A DNA stretch of 64,000 bases. Source: Streptomyces iconiensis. Its GTDB lineage: Bacteria; Actinomycetota; Actinomycetes; Streptomycetales; Streptomycetaceae. Shown here one piece after another: positions 25,432-34,559 of this stretch. The translations under genes and the position numbers were made by a program. A model generated the notes under the pieces. It saw nothing but the letters and a program-made list of their open reading frames with translations, did no database searches and was not told where the DNA came from. The DNA lies in contig NZ_JANCPR020000020.1 in NCBI RefSeq assembly GCF_028657195.3, positions 1 through 64,000 on the forward strand, written 5' to 3'. Every line of letters begins with the position of its first letter. Position 1 is the stretch's first letter.

Positions 25432-26138
25432 CGCCGGGGCGCCCGCAGCACGAAGCCCACGCCGTGCACGGTGTGGATGAGCTTGGGCTCTTCGACGTCC
25501 ACCTTGCGCCGCAGATACGAGATGTAGGTGTCGACGATGCTGGCGTCCCCTCCGAAGTCGTAGCGCCACACCCGGTCGAGGATCTGCGCCTTGGACACCA
25601 CGCGGCCCGCGTTCTCCATCAGGTAGCGCAGCAGCCTGAACTCGGTGGGCGAGACCCGCACGGGTCGCCCCGCACGGGTCACCTGGTGCCCCTCGGCGTC
25701 GAGTGCGAGCGTGCCCACCGTCAGCACGTCGGACCGGTGGCCGGCGGTTCGGCGGAGGATGGCGCGGATGCGGGCGATCAGTTCCTCCAGGTCGAAGGGC
25801 TTGGTCACATAGTCGTCGGCGCCGAGGGAGAGCCCGGTGACCTTGTCGGCCTGCCGGTCCCTGGCGGTGAGGAAGAGGACCGGCACCAGCACGCCAGGGC
25901 TCTCGGGGCGCTGCTCACGAAGCCGCCTGACCACCTCGAAGCCGTCCATGTCCGGCAGCATCACGTCGAGCAGCACCAGATCGGGCGGCTCCTCGGTGGC
26001 GGCGGCGACCGCCTCGGTGCCGGTGGCCGCCGAGGTCACCCGGAACCCGGCGAAGCGCAGTGTCGCGGAGAGCAGTTCGCGTACGGTCGCCTCGTCCTCC
26101 ACCACCAGCAGCCGTTGGGCCTCGGTTCCGGGCGTCAT
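25428..26138 (-). CDS. OmpR-family response regulator
   Basis: 236 residues. Receiver domain with LLVVEDEATV, phosphoacceptor Asp in DLVLLDVMLPDMDG, and K in YVTKPFDLEELIARI. C-terminal winged helix with RVSPTEFRLLRYLMENAGRV and VDTYISYLRRKVD. ATG 26138 is preferred to the in-frame GTG 26159, since GGAACAGG lies between them. Likely controls the ABC exporter genes encoded just upstream on the same strand. Confidence 0.92.
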   Translation of the reverse strand: MTPGTEAQRLLVVEDEATVRELLSATLRFAGFRVTSAATGTEAVAAATEEPPDLVLLDVMLPDMDGFEVVRRLREQRPESPGVLVPVLFLTARDRQADKVTGLSLGADDYVTKPFDLEELIARIRAILRRTAGHRSDVLTVGTLALDAEGHQVTRAGRPVRVSPTEFRLLRYLMENAGRVVSKAQILDRVWRYDFGGDASIVDTYISYLRRKVDVEEPKLIHTVHGVGFVLRAPRR

Positions 26139-26294
26139 CGCCTGACCTGTTCCTTCCACGTGCGTCAGGATACGGAGCGCCGGTCGGGCAGCCCTGCGAA
26201 CGAGCGGACGGCTGCGTACCGTCGACGGGGCCGACCGGCGACGAGCAGCGGTCCCCCCGCCGCGACGGGGCCCAGCGCGCGTCCCTAGGGCCCT

Positions 26295-27149
26295 TCACAC
26301 GTCGCGGCGCCGGAAGACGAGGAACGCCGCGGCCAGTACGGCGGCGATCCCGAGGCACATTCCGCCCAGGTTCAGCCAGGGGTGCGGGTAGGCGGGGTCC
26401 GTGACCGTCGTGAAGACCGCGGCAGCGCCCTTGGTCGGCCAGTAGTCGAACAGGCCCTGGAGCCACGAGGGGAAGAGGCCCGAGACGGCGGGCACCAGGA
26501 AGACGATCCCCACCAGGGTGGCGAGCGCGCCGGCCGTGGCCCGCATGAGCGTGCCGAGGCCGACGGCGAGCAGGGCGATTGCCGCGAGGTAGAGGCCGCC
26601 GCCCGTGACGGCTGAGAGCACTCCGGGGTCGCCGAGCGCCGCGCCTGGCACGTGCTGTCCGCTCAGGAGGAGCTGTCCGAGGAAGAACGAGGAGAACATC
26701 AGTACCTGGCCGGCCACCATGGCGACGGCGGTGGCCACCACCACCTTGGCAGCCAGCAGCCGGTGCCTGCGGGGCGTGGCGGTCAGCGATGTCCGCATCA
26801 GGCCGGTCGCGTACTCGGAGGTGACGACCAGGATGCCCAGGACCGCGATGACCAACTGGGCGACGATGTACGTCGTCAGGCTGAGGCCGGCCGGGTCCCA
26901 TGCGGCCCGCTCGGCGGCCGTACCGCCCGTGTAGTCCTGTCCGGCCGAACTCATCGAGAGCGCCGTGATGCCGAGCCCGACCGTCAGGAGGCAGGCGAGC
27001 GTGTACCAGGTGGAGCGCAGGCTGCGGAGCTTGATCCACTCCGCGCGCAGTGTGTGCGCGAAGGTCACCACGGGCGTCCCCGGCGCCCGGGGTGCCTCCC
27101 ACGCGTCGGGCTCCTCGGGCACTCCGGGCGCGGTGGCGAGCGTGGTCAT
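26295..27149 (-). CDS. ABC-2 type exporter permease
   Basis: 284 residues with six hydrophobic helices. An N-terminal soluble stretch precedes the ABC-2 signature region TLRAEWIKLRSLRSTWYTL, and VTSEYATGLMRTSLTATPRR is typical of this permease family. The ATG overlaps the stop of the ATPase gene (ATGA). With the ATPase it probably exports a lipid, peptide or antibiotic. The stop is followed by AGGGCCCTAGGG, a palindrome recalling the core of the dispersed 3'-end repeat. Confidence 0.88.
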   Translation of the reverse strand: MTTLATAPGVPEEPDAWEAPRAPGTPVVTFAHTLRAEWIKLRSLRSTWYTLACLLTVGLGITALSMSSAGQDYTGGTAAERAAWDPAGLSLTTYIVAQLVIAVLGILVVTSEYATGLMRTSLTATPRRHRLLAAKVVVATAVAMVAGQVLMFSSFFLGQLLLSGQHVPGAALGDPGVLSAVTGGGLYLAAIALLAVGLGTLMRATAGALATLVGIVFLVPAVSGLFPSWLQGLFDYWPTKGAAAVFTTVTDPAYPHPWLNLGGMCLGIAAVLAAAFLVFRRRDV

Positions 27150-28060
27150 GCGGTGGCTCCCTGGTACTCGACGCTGTCCTTGGTCAGTTCCATGAAGGCG
27201 TCCTCCAACGAGGGCTGTTGCGGGGAGAGTTCGCCGAGCGTGACGCGGTGGTACGCGGCGAGCCTGCCGATCTCGTCGCTGGTCATGCCGGACACCAGGA
27301 GCGAGGGTTCGGGCCCTTGCCGCACGGTGGCTCCGGCCGCGGTCAGCCGGAGCGCGAAGGCACCGGCCTCGGGCGTACGGACGAGCACCGTGCCCCCGCC
27401 GTTGGCGCGCAGGAACTCGCTCATGCCGGTGTCGGCGATGAGCCGGCCACGGCCGATGACGACCAGGTGATCCGCGGTCTGCGCCATCTCGCTCATGAGG
27501 TGGCTGGAGACGAGTACCGCCCGGCCTTCGCGGGCGAGCGAGCGCATGAAGTCCCGTATCCAGCGGATGCCTTCGGGATCGAGCCCGTTCACCGGCTCGT
27601 CGAAGATCAGCACGCGCGGGTCGCCGAGCAGTGCCGACGCGATGCCGAGCCGCTGCCGCATGCCGAGCGAGAACCCGCCGGCCCGCTTGCCCGCCACGCT
27701 CTCCAGTCCGGTCCTGGCCAGCACCTCCTCGACCCGGCGCCGGGGAAGGCCGTTGCTCACGGCGAGTGCGTGCAGGTGGTCGTACGCCTTGCGACTGCCG
27801 TGGACGGCGGCGGCGTCGAGCAGCGCGCCCACCTCGGTCAGTGGCACGGGAAGGTCGCGGTAGTCGCGGTCACCGAGGGTCGCGGAGCCCGCTGTGGGGG
27901 CGGCCAGGCCCATGATGATCCTCATGGTCGTGGACTTGCCCGCCCCGTTCGGGCCGAGAAAGCCGGTCACCTGCCCGGGTTCCACGGTGAACGACAGGTC
28001 GTCCACCACGGTGTCGGGCCCGTACCGCTTGGTCAGGCCCCTTACGTGAATCGTTGTCAT
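27146..28060 (-). CDS. ABC exporter ATPase
   Basis: 304 residues. Walker A GPNGAGKST (about 39-47), signature FSLGMRQRLGIA, Walker B VLIFDEPVNGLDPEG and H-loop VLVSSHLMSEMAQ. The C-terminal 80 residues match the DUF4162-like extension of antibiotic-type ABC ATPases. Start at ATG 28060. First gene of a probable four-gene operon: ATPase, permease, response regulator, kinase. Confidence 0.93.
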   Translation of the reverse strand: MTTIHVRGLTKRYGPDTVVDDLSFTVEPGQVTGFLGPNGAGKSTTMRIIMGLAAPTAGSATLGDRDYRDLPVPLTEVGALLDAAAVHGSRKAYDHLHALAVSNGLPRRRVEEVLARTGLESVAGKRAGGFSLGMRQRLGIASALLGDPRVLIFDEPVNGLDPEGIRWIRDFMRSLAREGRAVLVSSHLMSEMAQTADHLVVIGRGRLIADTGMSEFLRANGGGTVLVRTPEAGAFALRLTAAGATVRQGPEPSLLVSGMTSDEIGRLAAYHRVTLGELSPQQPSLEDAFMELTKDSVEYQGATA

Positions 28061-28380
28061 GAGCGAGAGCCTGGCGGGCCGTGCCGACCGGTTTCTGAGA
28101 GCTTCTGGGAGGACCCTGAGAGTCCGGCGCCCCGGCGAGGCCCGGCAGCACCTGAGCGCGCCGCCGCGCGCCCCACTCACAGAGAACTCTGAGGGCCGCC
28201 GGCACGTCATCGGGCACCGATGACCCGCCCTGCCCTCCTGATCCGGTGATCCGGACGATGCGCAACGGGAGTTCACCCGGCGTTCACCGCGCGCACCGTG
28301 GTCCGTCACAGGCCGCGGGTGACCATGGAGTCTCCCGTAGATCTTGCGTTTCCCGCAGGTCCCGAACCCGGAGGAGGAGG
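28061..28380. other. Divergent intergenic region
   Basis: 320 bases between the ABC operon and the small secreted protein gene. A direct repeat GATCCGG-TGATCCGG lies near 28240-28256, and a GGAGGAGG ribosome-binding site at its right end. No gene or clear promoter motif was recognised. Confidence 0.4.
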
Positions 28381-28755
28381 ATGCGAAGCGGTGTGACCGT
28401 GCGGCGTGCGTGCGCGTACGCCGTCGCGCTGGTGCTCTCCCTCCTGCTGGCGGGCGCGGGAACGGTGGCGCAGGAGGCGCAGGCCGCCCAGAGCCGCGCC
28501 GCCTCGGTCCAGGAGAGCGCGTCCCCGCCTGCCGGGGAGACGGAGCAGGAGCACGCCGACTGCCACGCGCGCGGCGCGGCACGCGCAGCGGCGGCGCCGC
28601 CCGTGCCCGGTGAGAGGCCCCGCAAGCCATGGGAGCCCCGCGACCACGCCTTCGAGGAGCGCCGGGGCAAGGGCGCCCCCGCGACGGGGAGCGCCGGGAT
28701 GCCGTGGCGCAGATCCGTCGGCGTGCCCGTACTGCATCAGGTGTTCCGGCACTGA
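28381..28755 (+). CDS. Small secreted or membrane-anchored hypothetical protein
   Basis: 124 residues. A signal-like N-terminus (VRRACAYAVALVLSLLLAGA, cleavage perhaps after AQAAQS near 38) precedes an Ala/Glu/Pro-rich mature part with a single Cys-His (HADCHARG) and basic stretches (GERPRKPWEPRDHAFEERRG). The tail reads MPWRRSVGVPVLHQVFRH. I do not recognise the family. GGAGGAGG lies right before the ATG; GTG at 28393 is the alternative start. Confidence 0.55.
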   Translation: MRSGVTVRRACAYAVALVLSLLLAGAGTVAQEAQAAQSRAASVQESASPPAGETEQEHADCHARGAARAAAAPPVPGERPRKPWEPRDHAFEERRGKGAPATGSAGMPWRRSVGVPVLHQVFRH

Positions 28756-28812
28756 GGGGCGTTCCACGCCCACGTGTCCGCACCGTACCTACCCCCACGC
28801 GAGGTAGTCCTC

Positions 28813-29433
28813 ATGCAGTCCCTCATACCCCACGTCCGTAACTTCCCTTCCCATGTCAGCGGCCGTGCCGAGGAGCGCGAGAGCTTCGGGAAGCTCGCCC
28901 AGGGCCAGGCGCCCGAGGCCCTGTTCATCACCTGCTCCGACGCGCGGGTGGTGCCCGCCGTGTTCACCGGGGCCCGCCCCGGCCAGCTCTTCGAGCTGCG
29001 TACGGCGGGCAACGCCGTGCCGCCCTACGGCGGCCAAGCGCACCCCAGCGGTGAGGCGGCGACCATCGAGTACGCCGTCAGCGTGCTCCGCGTACCCGAG
29101 GTCGTCGTGTGCGGGCACTCGCACTGCGGCGCCGTCGGCGCGCGGGTGCGCGGCGACGACCTGGCGGCCGTGCCGGCCGTCGCCGGCTGGCTGGAGGCGC
29201 AGCTCGCCGCTCCGGCCGAACTCGCGGCCGGGAGCGGGGAGGAGGCACAGGCCGATGTGGCAGCCGCCGTGCAGCGGCACGTACGTGCCCAGTTGGCGCG
29301 GCTGCGCGGCTACCCGTGCGTCGCGGAGCGGGAGGCGGCGGGGCAGCTCAGGCTGCGCGGCTGGTTCTACGCCATCGACACCGGGCTTGTCCTCGAACAC
29401 CAGCCGCACGCCGACGCCTTTCTGCCCCTCTGA
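28813..29433 (+). CDS. Beta-class carbonic anhydrase
   Basis: 206 residues. Interconverts CO2 and bicarbonate in the cytoplasm. Zinc ligands C41 (CSDARV), H102 and C105 (CGHSHCGAVGA), and the catalytic Asp43/Arg45 dyad are all present. ATG 28813 follows GAGGTAGTCC, favoured over an upstream GTG at 28774. The SulP transporter begins 9 bases after its stop, so the two form an operon for inorganic-carbon or pH handling. Confidence 0.93.
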   Translation: MQSLIPHVRNFPSHVSGRAEERESFGKLAQGQAPEALFITCSDARVVPAVFTGARPGQLFELRTAGNAVPPYGGQAHPSGEAATIEYAVSVLRVPEVVVCGHSHCGAVGARVRGDDLAAVPAVAGWLEAQLAAPAELAAGSGEEAQADVAAAVQRHVRAQLARLRGYPCVAEREAAGQLRLRGWFYAIDTGLVLEHQPHADAFLPL

Positions 29434-29441
29434 GGACCGCC

Positions 29442-30944
29442 ATGACCCCCACTCCCCTTCTCACGAAACTCAATCCCTTCCGCAGCCGGGGCACGCTCAG
29501 GGCCGATCTGACCGCTTCCGTCGTCGTCTTCCTGGTCGCGCTGCCGCTCTGCGTCGGCGTGGCCGTCGCCTCCGGTGTACCGGCCGAACTCGGCCTGATC
29601 ACCGGGATCGTGGGCGGCCTGGTCACCGGCTTCCTGCCGGGCAGCAGCCTCCAGGTGAGCGGTCCCGCCGCCGGACTGACCGTGCTGGTGTACGAGGCCG
29701 TACAGGCCCACGGCCTCGCGGGGCTCGGCGTGCTGGTGCTCGCCTCCGGGCTGATCCAGATCGCACTGGGCGCGCTGCGGCTGGGCCGCTGGTTCCGGGC
29801 GATCTCCGTCTCGGTCGTCCAGGGCATGCTGGCCGGCATCGGCCTGGTGCTGATCGCGGGACAGCTCTACGCGCTCGCCGACGCGACGGCGCCCAGCAGT
29901 GGCCCCGACAAGATCCTCGGGCTGGCCTCGCTCGTCGGGAAAACCGTCGGCGACTCCACGGCACTGACCGCTGCCGGCATCGGTGTGGCCACGGTGCTCG
30001 TACTGGTGCTGTGGCCCAGGTGGAAGGCGGGTGCGCGGGCGCTGCCCGCACCGCTGGCCGCGGTACTGCTGGCCACGGGTGCGACGGCCGCTCTCGGCCT
30101 GCCCGTGGCGCGCGTCGAGGTCACCGGGCTGCTCCAGGCCGTACAGCCGCCCGGCCTGGGCGACTTCGCCGGGCTGGCCTCTGCCGGGATGCTCGGGACA
30201 GTGCTCGCGTTCACGCTGATCGCCTCGGCCGAGTCGCTGTTCTCCGCCGCCGCCGTCGACCGGCTGCACGACGGTCCGCGTACCGACTACGACAAGGAGC
30301 TGATGGCACAGGGCGCGGGCAACACCGTGTGCGGGGCGCTGGGCGCGCTGCCCATGACGGCGGTCATCGTGCGCAGTTCGGCCAATGTGTCGGCCGGCGC
30401 GCGCACGAAGGTCTCCCGCGTGCTGCACGGGGTGTGGCTGCTGCTGTTCGCCGCGGCCTTCCCCGCGGCCCTGGAGCTGATCCCCGTCGCCGCGCTGGCC
30501 GGTGTGCTGGTGCACGCGGGCTGGAAGCTCCTCCCGGTACGGGACCTGGCGCCCATGTGGCGCGAGCACCGGGCCGAGGCCGTGGTGCTGGCGGTGACCG
30601 CGCTGGCGATCGTGGCCACGGACATGTTCCAGGGGGTACTGCTGGGGCTGCTCACGGCCGTCGTCAAGACCGCATGGGAGACCTCGCACATCCACGTGGA
30701 GACCGAGGACCCGGGCCCCGGACACCCCCTGCGGGTCCTGGTGCTGGGCAACGCGACGTTCCTGCGACTGCCGAAGCTCCAGGACCAACTGGACGCGCTG
30801 CCCACCGACCGTACGGTCGAACTCCGCCTGGACGGGCTGCGGCACATGGACCACGCGTGCGGTCTGGCGCTGTCCACCTGGGAGGAGCGACACAACAGGA
30901 CGGTGCGGGCCGCCTCACGCACCGGTGAGCGCATACCGGGCTGA
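29442..30944 (+). CDS. SulP-family anion (probably bicarbonate) transporter
   Basis: 500 residues with 10-12 hydrophobic segments and a C-terminal STAS-like domain (about 425-490; RTVELRLDGLRHMDHACGLA). Conserved SulP features include LTASVVVFLVALPLCVGVA, GIVGGLVTGFLPGSSLQVSG and AESLFSAAAVDRL. Pairing with carbonic anhydrase is typical of the bicarbonate-transporting branch, so HCO3- uptake is more likely than sulfate. Sodium or proton coupling cannot be told. Confidence 0.9.
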   Translation: MTPTPLLTKLNPFRSRGTLRADLTASVVVFLVALPLCVGVAVASGVPAELGLITGIVGGLVTGFLPGSSLQVSGPAAGLTVLVYEAVQAHGLAGLGVLVLASGLIQIALGALRLGRWFRAISVSVVQGMLAGIGLVLIAGQLYALADATAPSSGPDKILGLASLVGKTVGDSTALTAAGIGVATVLVLVLWPRWKAGARALPAPLAAVLLATGATAALGLPVARVEVTGLLQAVQPPGLGDFAGLASAGMLGTVLAFTLIASAESLFSAAAVDRLHDGPRTDYDKELMAQGAGNTVCGALGALPMTAVIVRSSANVSAGARTKVSRVLHGVWLLLFAAAFPAALELIPVAALAGVLVHAGWKLLPVRDLAPMWREHRAEAVVLAVTALAIVATDMFQGVLLGLLTAVVKTAWETSHIHVETEDPGPGHPLRVLVLGNATFLRLPKLQDQLDALPTDRTVELRLDGLRHMDHACGLALSTWEERHNRTVRAASRTGERIPG

Positions 30945-30950
30945 GACGGC

Positions 30951-31172
30951 TCAACTGCCCACTGGTGAACGCGCGTTGGCCCTCGCGGCGCCTCGCTGCC
31001 CCACCGCGAGGAAGGAGCGCTCCAGCGCGGGCGCGAGGACCTTCGGGCCGGCCATGTGGTTCTGGCCCGCGAGGACACGGCGTTCGGCGCCCGCTACCTG
31101 CGCGGCCACGGCGTCGCCGGCCCGGAGGAGGAAGTCCGGGCCGGCGTCGCGCGTGAACACCGGGCGGGGCAC
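30951..31172 (-). pseudogene. C-terminal fragment of an alpha/beta hydrolase
   Basis: The minus-strand frame encodes PVFTRDAGPDFLLRAGDAVA followed by ERRVLAGQNHMAGPKVLAPA, which looks like the last 60 residues of an alpha/beta hydrolase with the catalytic His in QNHMAG. Upstream (31173-31300) the frame gives no hydrolase-like sequence before a stop. No nucleophile region remains. It overlaps no other gene and abuts the SulP stop. Confidence 0.6.
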
Positions 31173-31296
31173 GTGATCCGAGCGAGGCGCCGCACGGGCC
31201 CGGGGAGAGGGCTCAGCAGCGGGGAGACGCGCTTGCGGGCACCCGCTCGCCTGGTGGCTGCCCGCTCCACCGGCCCGCCTGCTCCAACGGCGTTCC

Positions 31297-31302
31297 TAAG
31301 AT
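31297..31302 (+). promoter_or_regulatory. Leaderless-type -10 box (TAAGAT)
   Basis: TAAGAT ends six bases before the SDR ATG at 31309, with no ribosome-binding site between. Confidence 0.5.
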
Positions 31303-31308
31303 GGGCCG

Positions 31309-32091
31309 ATGACGCGATACGAGGGCTACGGAGTCATGGTGACGGGCGCGGGCCGGGGCATCGGGGAGGCGGTAGCGCGGCGCTTCGCGGCCGAGGGAGC
31401 GCGGGTCCTGGTCACCGACCGCTACCCGGAGCGGGCCGCCGCCGTGGCGGAGGCCATCGGCGCGGGCGGCGGCACGGCGGAGCCGTACGCGTGCGATGTC
31501 ACCGACGGTGCCGGGGTCCAGGCGGCCGTCACCCACGCGGCCGAGGTCTTCGGCAGCCTCGACGTACTGGTCAACAACGCCCACTCCTGCCACATGGACA
31601 CCGAACGGTTCGAGGAGGGCCAGGAGGCGCCGTGGTACGAGGACTTCGAGGTCACGCTGCACGGCGCGGCCCGCTGCACCCGCGCGGCGCTGCCGCATCT
31701 GGCGGCGGCCGGCGGACGGGGCTGCGTCGTCAACATCGGCTCGGTCAACGCGGAGCAGCACTACGGCGATCACGCCTACAGCGCCGCGAAGGCGGGCCTC
31801 GCCTCGCTCACCCGTACGCTCGCCGTCGAGTCGGCACCGCGCGGCGTACGGGTCAACCTCGTCGAGCCCGGCACCGTACGCACCGACGTGTGGCGCGACC
31901 GCGCACGCGCGCTCGAACTGCTCGCTGAGCACTACCCGTTGGGCCGCGTCGGTGAGCCCGCCGACATCGCGGCGGCCGTCGCCTTCCTCGCCTCCCCCGA
32001 CGCGGCCTGGATCACCGGCGTCACCCTCCCCGTCGACGGCGGGCTCCTGGTGAGCAACCTGGCGATGCACCGCGCGATGTCGGGCCACTGA
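31309..32091 (+). CDS. Short-chain dehydrogenase/reductase
   Basis: 260 residues. Rossmann motif TGAGRGIG (about 12-19), VNNAHS in place of the usual NNAG, catalytic Ser in NIGSVNA, and YSAAK. LVTDRYP after the second strand suggests NAD(H). The C-terminal AWITGVTLPVDGGLLVSN is typical. An insert around GQEAPWYEDFEVT differs from common SDRs. Expression is probably leaderless. No pathway partner is evident except the glycosyltransferase gene downstream. Confidence 0.88.
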   Translation: MTRYEGYGVMVTGAGRGIGEAVARRFAAEGARVLVTDRYPERAAAVAEAIGAGGGTAEPYACDVTDGAGVQAAVTHAAEVFGSLDVLVNNAHSCHMDTERFEEGQEAPWYEDFEVTLHGAARCTRAALPHLAAAGGRGCVVNIGSVNAEQHYGDHAYSAAKAGLASLTRTLAVESAPRGVRVNLVEPGTVRTDVWRDRARALELLAEHYPLGRVGEPADIAAAVAFLASPDAAWITGVTLPVDGGLLVSNLAMHRAMSGH

Positions 32092-32150
32092 CGCCCGCCG
32101 GCTCCGCGTCGCACTCCCCTCTTCTGCCGCGAGGGGGCGATACTTGTGCG

Positions 32151-33434
32151 ATGCGTGTTGCGGTGATGACAGCGGGTTCACGGGGAGACATCGCTCCCTA
32201 CACGGGGCTGGCGCACGGCCTGGCCAAGGCGGGGCACAGGGTGACGGTCGCCACCCACGGCTCGTTCGGGCCGCTGGTGAAGGCGACCGGAGTGGACTTC
32301 CACCCCTTGCCCGTCGATCCACGGGCCGAGCTGGAGTCGGGGCGTGGCCGTGCGCTGCACGACAGCGCGTCGGGCCCCGGCAAAATACTGCGACTGGTCG
32401 GAATGGCACGCGCCCTGGTCGGCGACATGGTGCCGCCCCTGGTGGAGGTGGCGCGGGCGAACGATGTCCTGCTCCTCTCCAGTTCACTGGCCCCGCTGGG
32501 CCACGCCATCGGCCAGTGCCTCGGCGTACCCACCATGGGCGTCTTCCTCCAACCCCTGCACGCCACAAGGGAGTTCGGCCCCTCCGTACTGGGTGGCCGC
32601 TCCTGGGGCCCCGTGGGCAACAAACTGGCCGGGCGCATGGTCAGCGGGGCCGTCGACCAGGTCTTCGCCGACGCCGTCCGTACAACGGTCCGCGAGGTGT
32701 TCGCCCTCCCCCGCGGCACGGCCCGCACCGCCGGCCACCGCGCACGCGAGCGCCACCGCTGGCCCGTGCACCACGGCTTCAGCCCTCTGGTGGTGCCCCG
32801 CCCCGACGACTGGCGCAGCGGCCTGACCGTCTCCGGATACTGGTGGCCCTACGACACACCGGACGCCCAACTACCCCCGCACGTACGCCAGTTCCTGGAC
32901 GCGGGCCCTCCCCCGGTCTTCGTCGGCCTGGGCAGCGCCACCGTCCCCGAACCCCGACGCACCACCACCCTGGTCGTTCGCGCCCTGCGCGCCGCGGGGC
33001 TGCGCGGCGTACTCCAGCGCGGCTGGGCGGGCCTGGGAACCGACGCAGGCACGGACAGGAACGGCACACACGAGGACGTACTCACCATCGACGAGATCCC
33101 GCACGCACTGCTCTTCCCGAAGATGGCCGCCGTGGTGCACCACTGCGGTGCGGGCACGACGGCGGCCGGCCTGCGTGCCGGGGTCCCCGCCGTACCCGTG
33201 CCCATTCAGTTCGACGGGGGCTTCTGGGCGGCACGCCTGTCGACACTGGGCGTGGCCCCCGACCCCGTCCCCCTGCGCCGCCTCACCTCCGACCGCCTGG
33301 CCGCCGCACTGACGGTCGCCACCCGCCGCCCCTCTCACGCACGCCGAGCCACCGAACTGGCCACGAAACTACGGGAGGAGGACGGCGTGGCCCCCGTACT
33401 GGCAGCGATCGAGCGCCTTGCCGCACGGCAGTGA
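32151..33434 (+). CDS. UGT-like glycosyltransferase (GT1 family)
   Basis: 427 residues. N-terminal acceptor half with VMTAGSRGDIAPYTGLAHGL; C-terminal donor half with FVGLGSATVPEP and the GT1 signature region VVHHCGAGTTAAGLRAGVPA, PIQFDGGFWA. The match is to the sterol/macrolide glucosyltransferase group, so it probably moves a nucleotide-activated sugar onto a hydrophobic acceptor. No other biosynthetic genes lie near it. The ATG follows GCGATACTTG, a possible -10 for a short leader. Confidence 0.88.
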   Translation: MRVAVMTAGSRGDIAPYTGLAHGLAKAGHRVTVATHGSFGPLVKATGVDFHPLPVDPRAELESGRGRALHDSASGPGKILRLVGMARALVGDMVPPLVEVARANDVLLLSSSLAPLGHAIGQCLGVPTMGVFLQPLHATREFGPSVLGGRSWGPVGNKLAGRMVSGAVDQVFADAVRTTVREVFALPRGTARTAGHRARERHRWPVHHGFSPLVVPRPDDWRSGLTVSGYWWPYDTPDAQLPPHVRQFLDAGPPPVFVGLGSATVPEPRRTTTLVVRALRAAGLRGVLQRGWAGLGTDAGTDRNGTHEDVLTIDEIPHALLFPKMAAVVHHCGAGTTAAGLRAGVPAVPVPIQFDGGFWAARLSTLGVAPDPVPLRRLTSDRLAAALTVATRRPSHARRATELATKLREEDGVAPVLAAIERLAARQ

Positions 33435-33460
33435 ACCACCCCGGCTGAACGAGGAACCTC

Positions 33461-34231
33461 TCAGTGGAGGGCGCCGACCACCAGGAGCACAGCGCCCGCG
33501 AGCGCGGCGACACCCGTGCCGACACCGAAGCCGAGGACCTTGTTGTTCTCACCCTTGAGCAGTTCACGCTCGGACTTGACCGACATGACGAACAGCCCGC
33601 CCTCGGCCGGTGCACCCACGGAGAGCCCACCACCCTCGTCGCTCGCCTCGCCATGGACGTAGAACCGGCTGCCGGGCCGTACGACCCACTCCTCACGCCG
33701 GAAGCCGACGGTGCCGCCGCCTCCGCCGAGACGCAACGGGCCGACCCGCACACCGCGCCGACCGCCGGTGTGCGGGTCGAAACGGTCCAAGATCTTCTCG
33801 GCGCCCGTGACCTCGCGACTGCCGGGCCGTATCACCGTCTTGCCGGTGGCGTCCTCCACGAAGAACGCGGTGGAACTGGAGAACTCGGACACCTTCTCGG
33901 TACGCGTCCTGCGCCGCCGGTTGCCCTTGCCGTCGCGGTAGATCTCCTCGTATTTACGCGTGATCCGGTGCCGGTGCCAGACGCACTCGACACCTTGCAG
34001 CTCGGAGCGCAGAGCCCCGTCCTTGTGGGCACGCGCATGACCGGCAACCTCGCTGACGTACCGGAAGTGCCCCGCACCGGCCGACTCGGCAGCGGCCTCG
34101 CGCAGGGCGCGCAGATCGCGCGCGGCAAGCGTCTCGGTACTTTCCATCTCCCGGGCACGCGCGTTGGCCGCCCGCGAGAGAAACGCACAGACAACGGCAA
34201 CGAACAGCCCCCCGACGCCCGCCCAGATCAC
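33461..34231 (-). CDS. GIDE-domain membrane protein
   Basis: 256 residues. An N-terminal helix (GVGGLFVAVVCAFLSRAAN) and a C-terminal helix (FGVGTGVAALAGAVLLVVGA) flank a soluble domain matching the GIDE domain of eukaryotic MUL1-type E3 ligases: GVECVWHRHRITRKYEE, SSSTAFFVEDATGKTVI, RPGSRFYVHGEASDE. No RING finger is present, as usual in bacteria. The function in bacteria is unknown. The GTG start overlaps the TatA-like stop (GTGA) and the gene converges on the glycosyltransferase. Confidence 0.85.
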   Translation of the reverse strand: MIWAGVGGLFVAVVCAFLSRAANARAREMESTETLAARDLRALREAAAESAGAGHFRYVSEVAGHARAHKDGALRSELQGVECVWHRHRITRKYEEIYRDGKGNRRRRTRTEKVSEFSSSTAFFVEDATGKTVIRPGSREVTGAEKILDRFDPHTGGRRGVRVGPLRLGGGGGTVGFRREEWVVRPGSRFYVHGEASDEGGGLSVGAPAEGGLFVMSVKSERELLKGENNKVLGFGVGTGVAALAGAVLLVVGALH

Positions 34232-34425
34232 TGCTTCTCGCGCTCAGCCCGCGTCACCACATTGACGGGCCCCGCACCATCGTCGCCCCGCTTCATCGCC
34301 TTGGCCTCGCTCTTGAGAATGCGCGTCGACTTGCCCATGTTCCGGGCGACTTCGGGCAACTTCCTGGCCCCCAGGAGCACAACGGCGACGAGGAGAAGAA
34401 CGGCAATCTCACTGAGGCCGAACAA
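34228..34425 (-). CDS. TatA/MttA-like protein
   Basis: 65 residues from a TTG start: MFGLSEIAVLLLVAVVLLGA, then KLPEVARNMGKSTRILKSE and a charged tail. This is the TatA layout: short helix, FG hinge (here LGARKLPE), amphipathic helix. The TTG is chosen because AGGGAG lies 5 bases before it and the upstream in-frame codons do not offer a better start. No TatB or TatC in the window. Co-translated with the GIDE protein, which is unusual for a translocase subunit. Confidence 0.75.
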   Translation of the reverse strand: MFGLSEIAVLLLVAVVLLGARKLPEVARNMGKSTRILKSEAKAMKRGDDGAGPVNVVTRAEREKQ

Positions 34426-34559
34426 GCTGACTCCCTGAGACGGCAACAACAGAGGAGACCCCGCCCCCTCCACGGACCCACAAAACCTAACAGCCACCCC
34501 ACCTCCCCCACAGCCCCACCCAGGACCGCACCAGACACCCACCGCCCCGACCGGCCAAC

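Noticed and set aside
34228..34425. Housekeeping tatA
   Set aside because: No tatC or tatB beside it, and a close paralogue at 40784; called only TatA-like.
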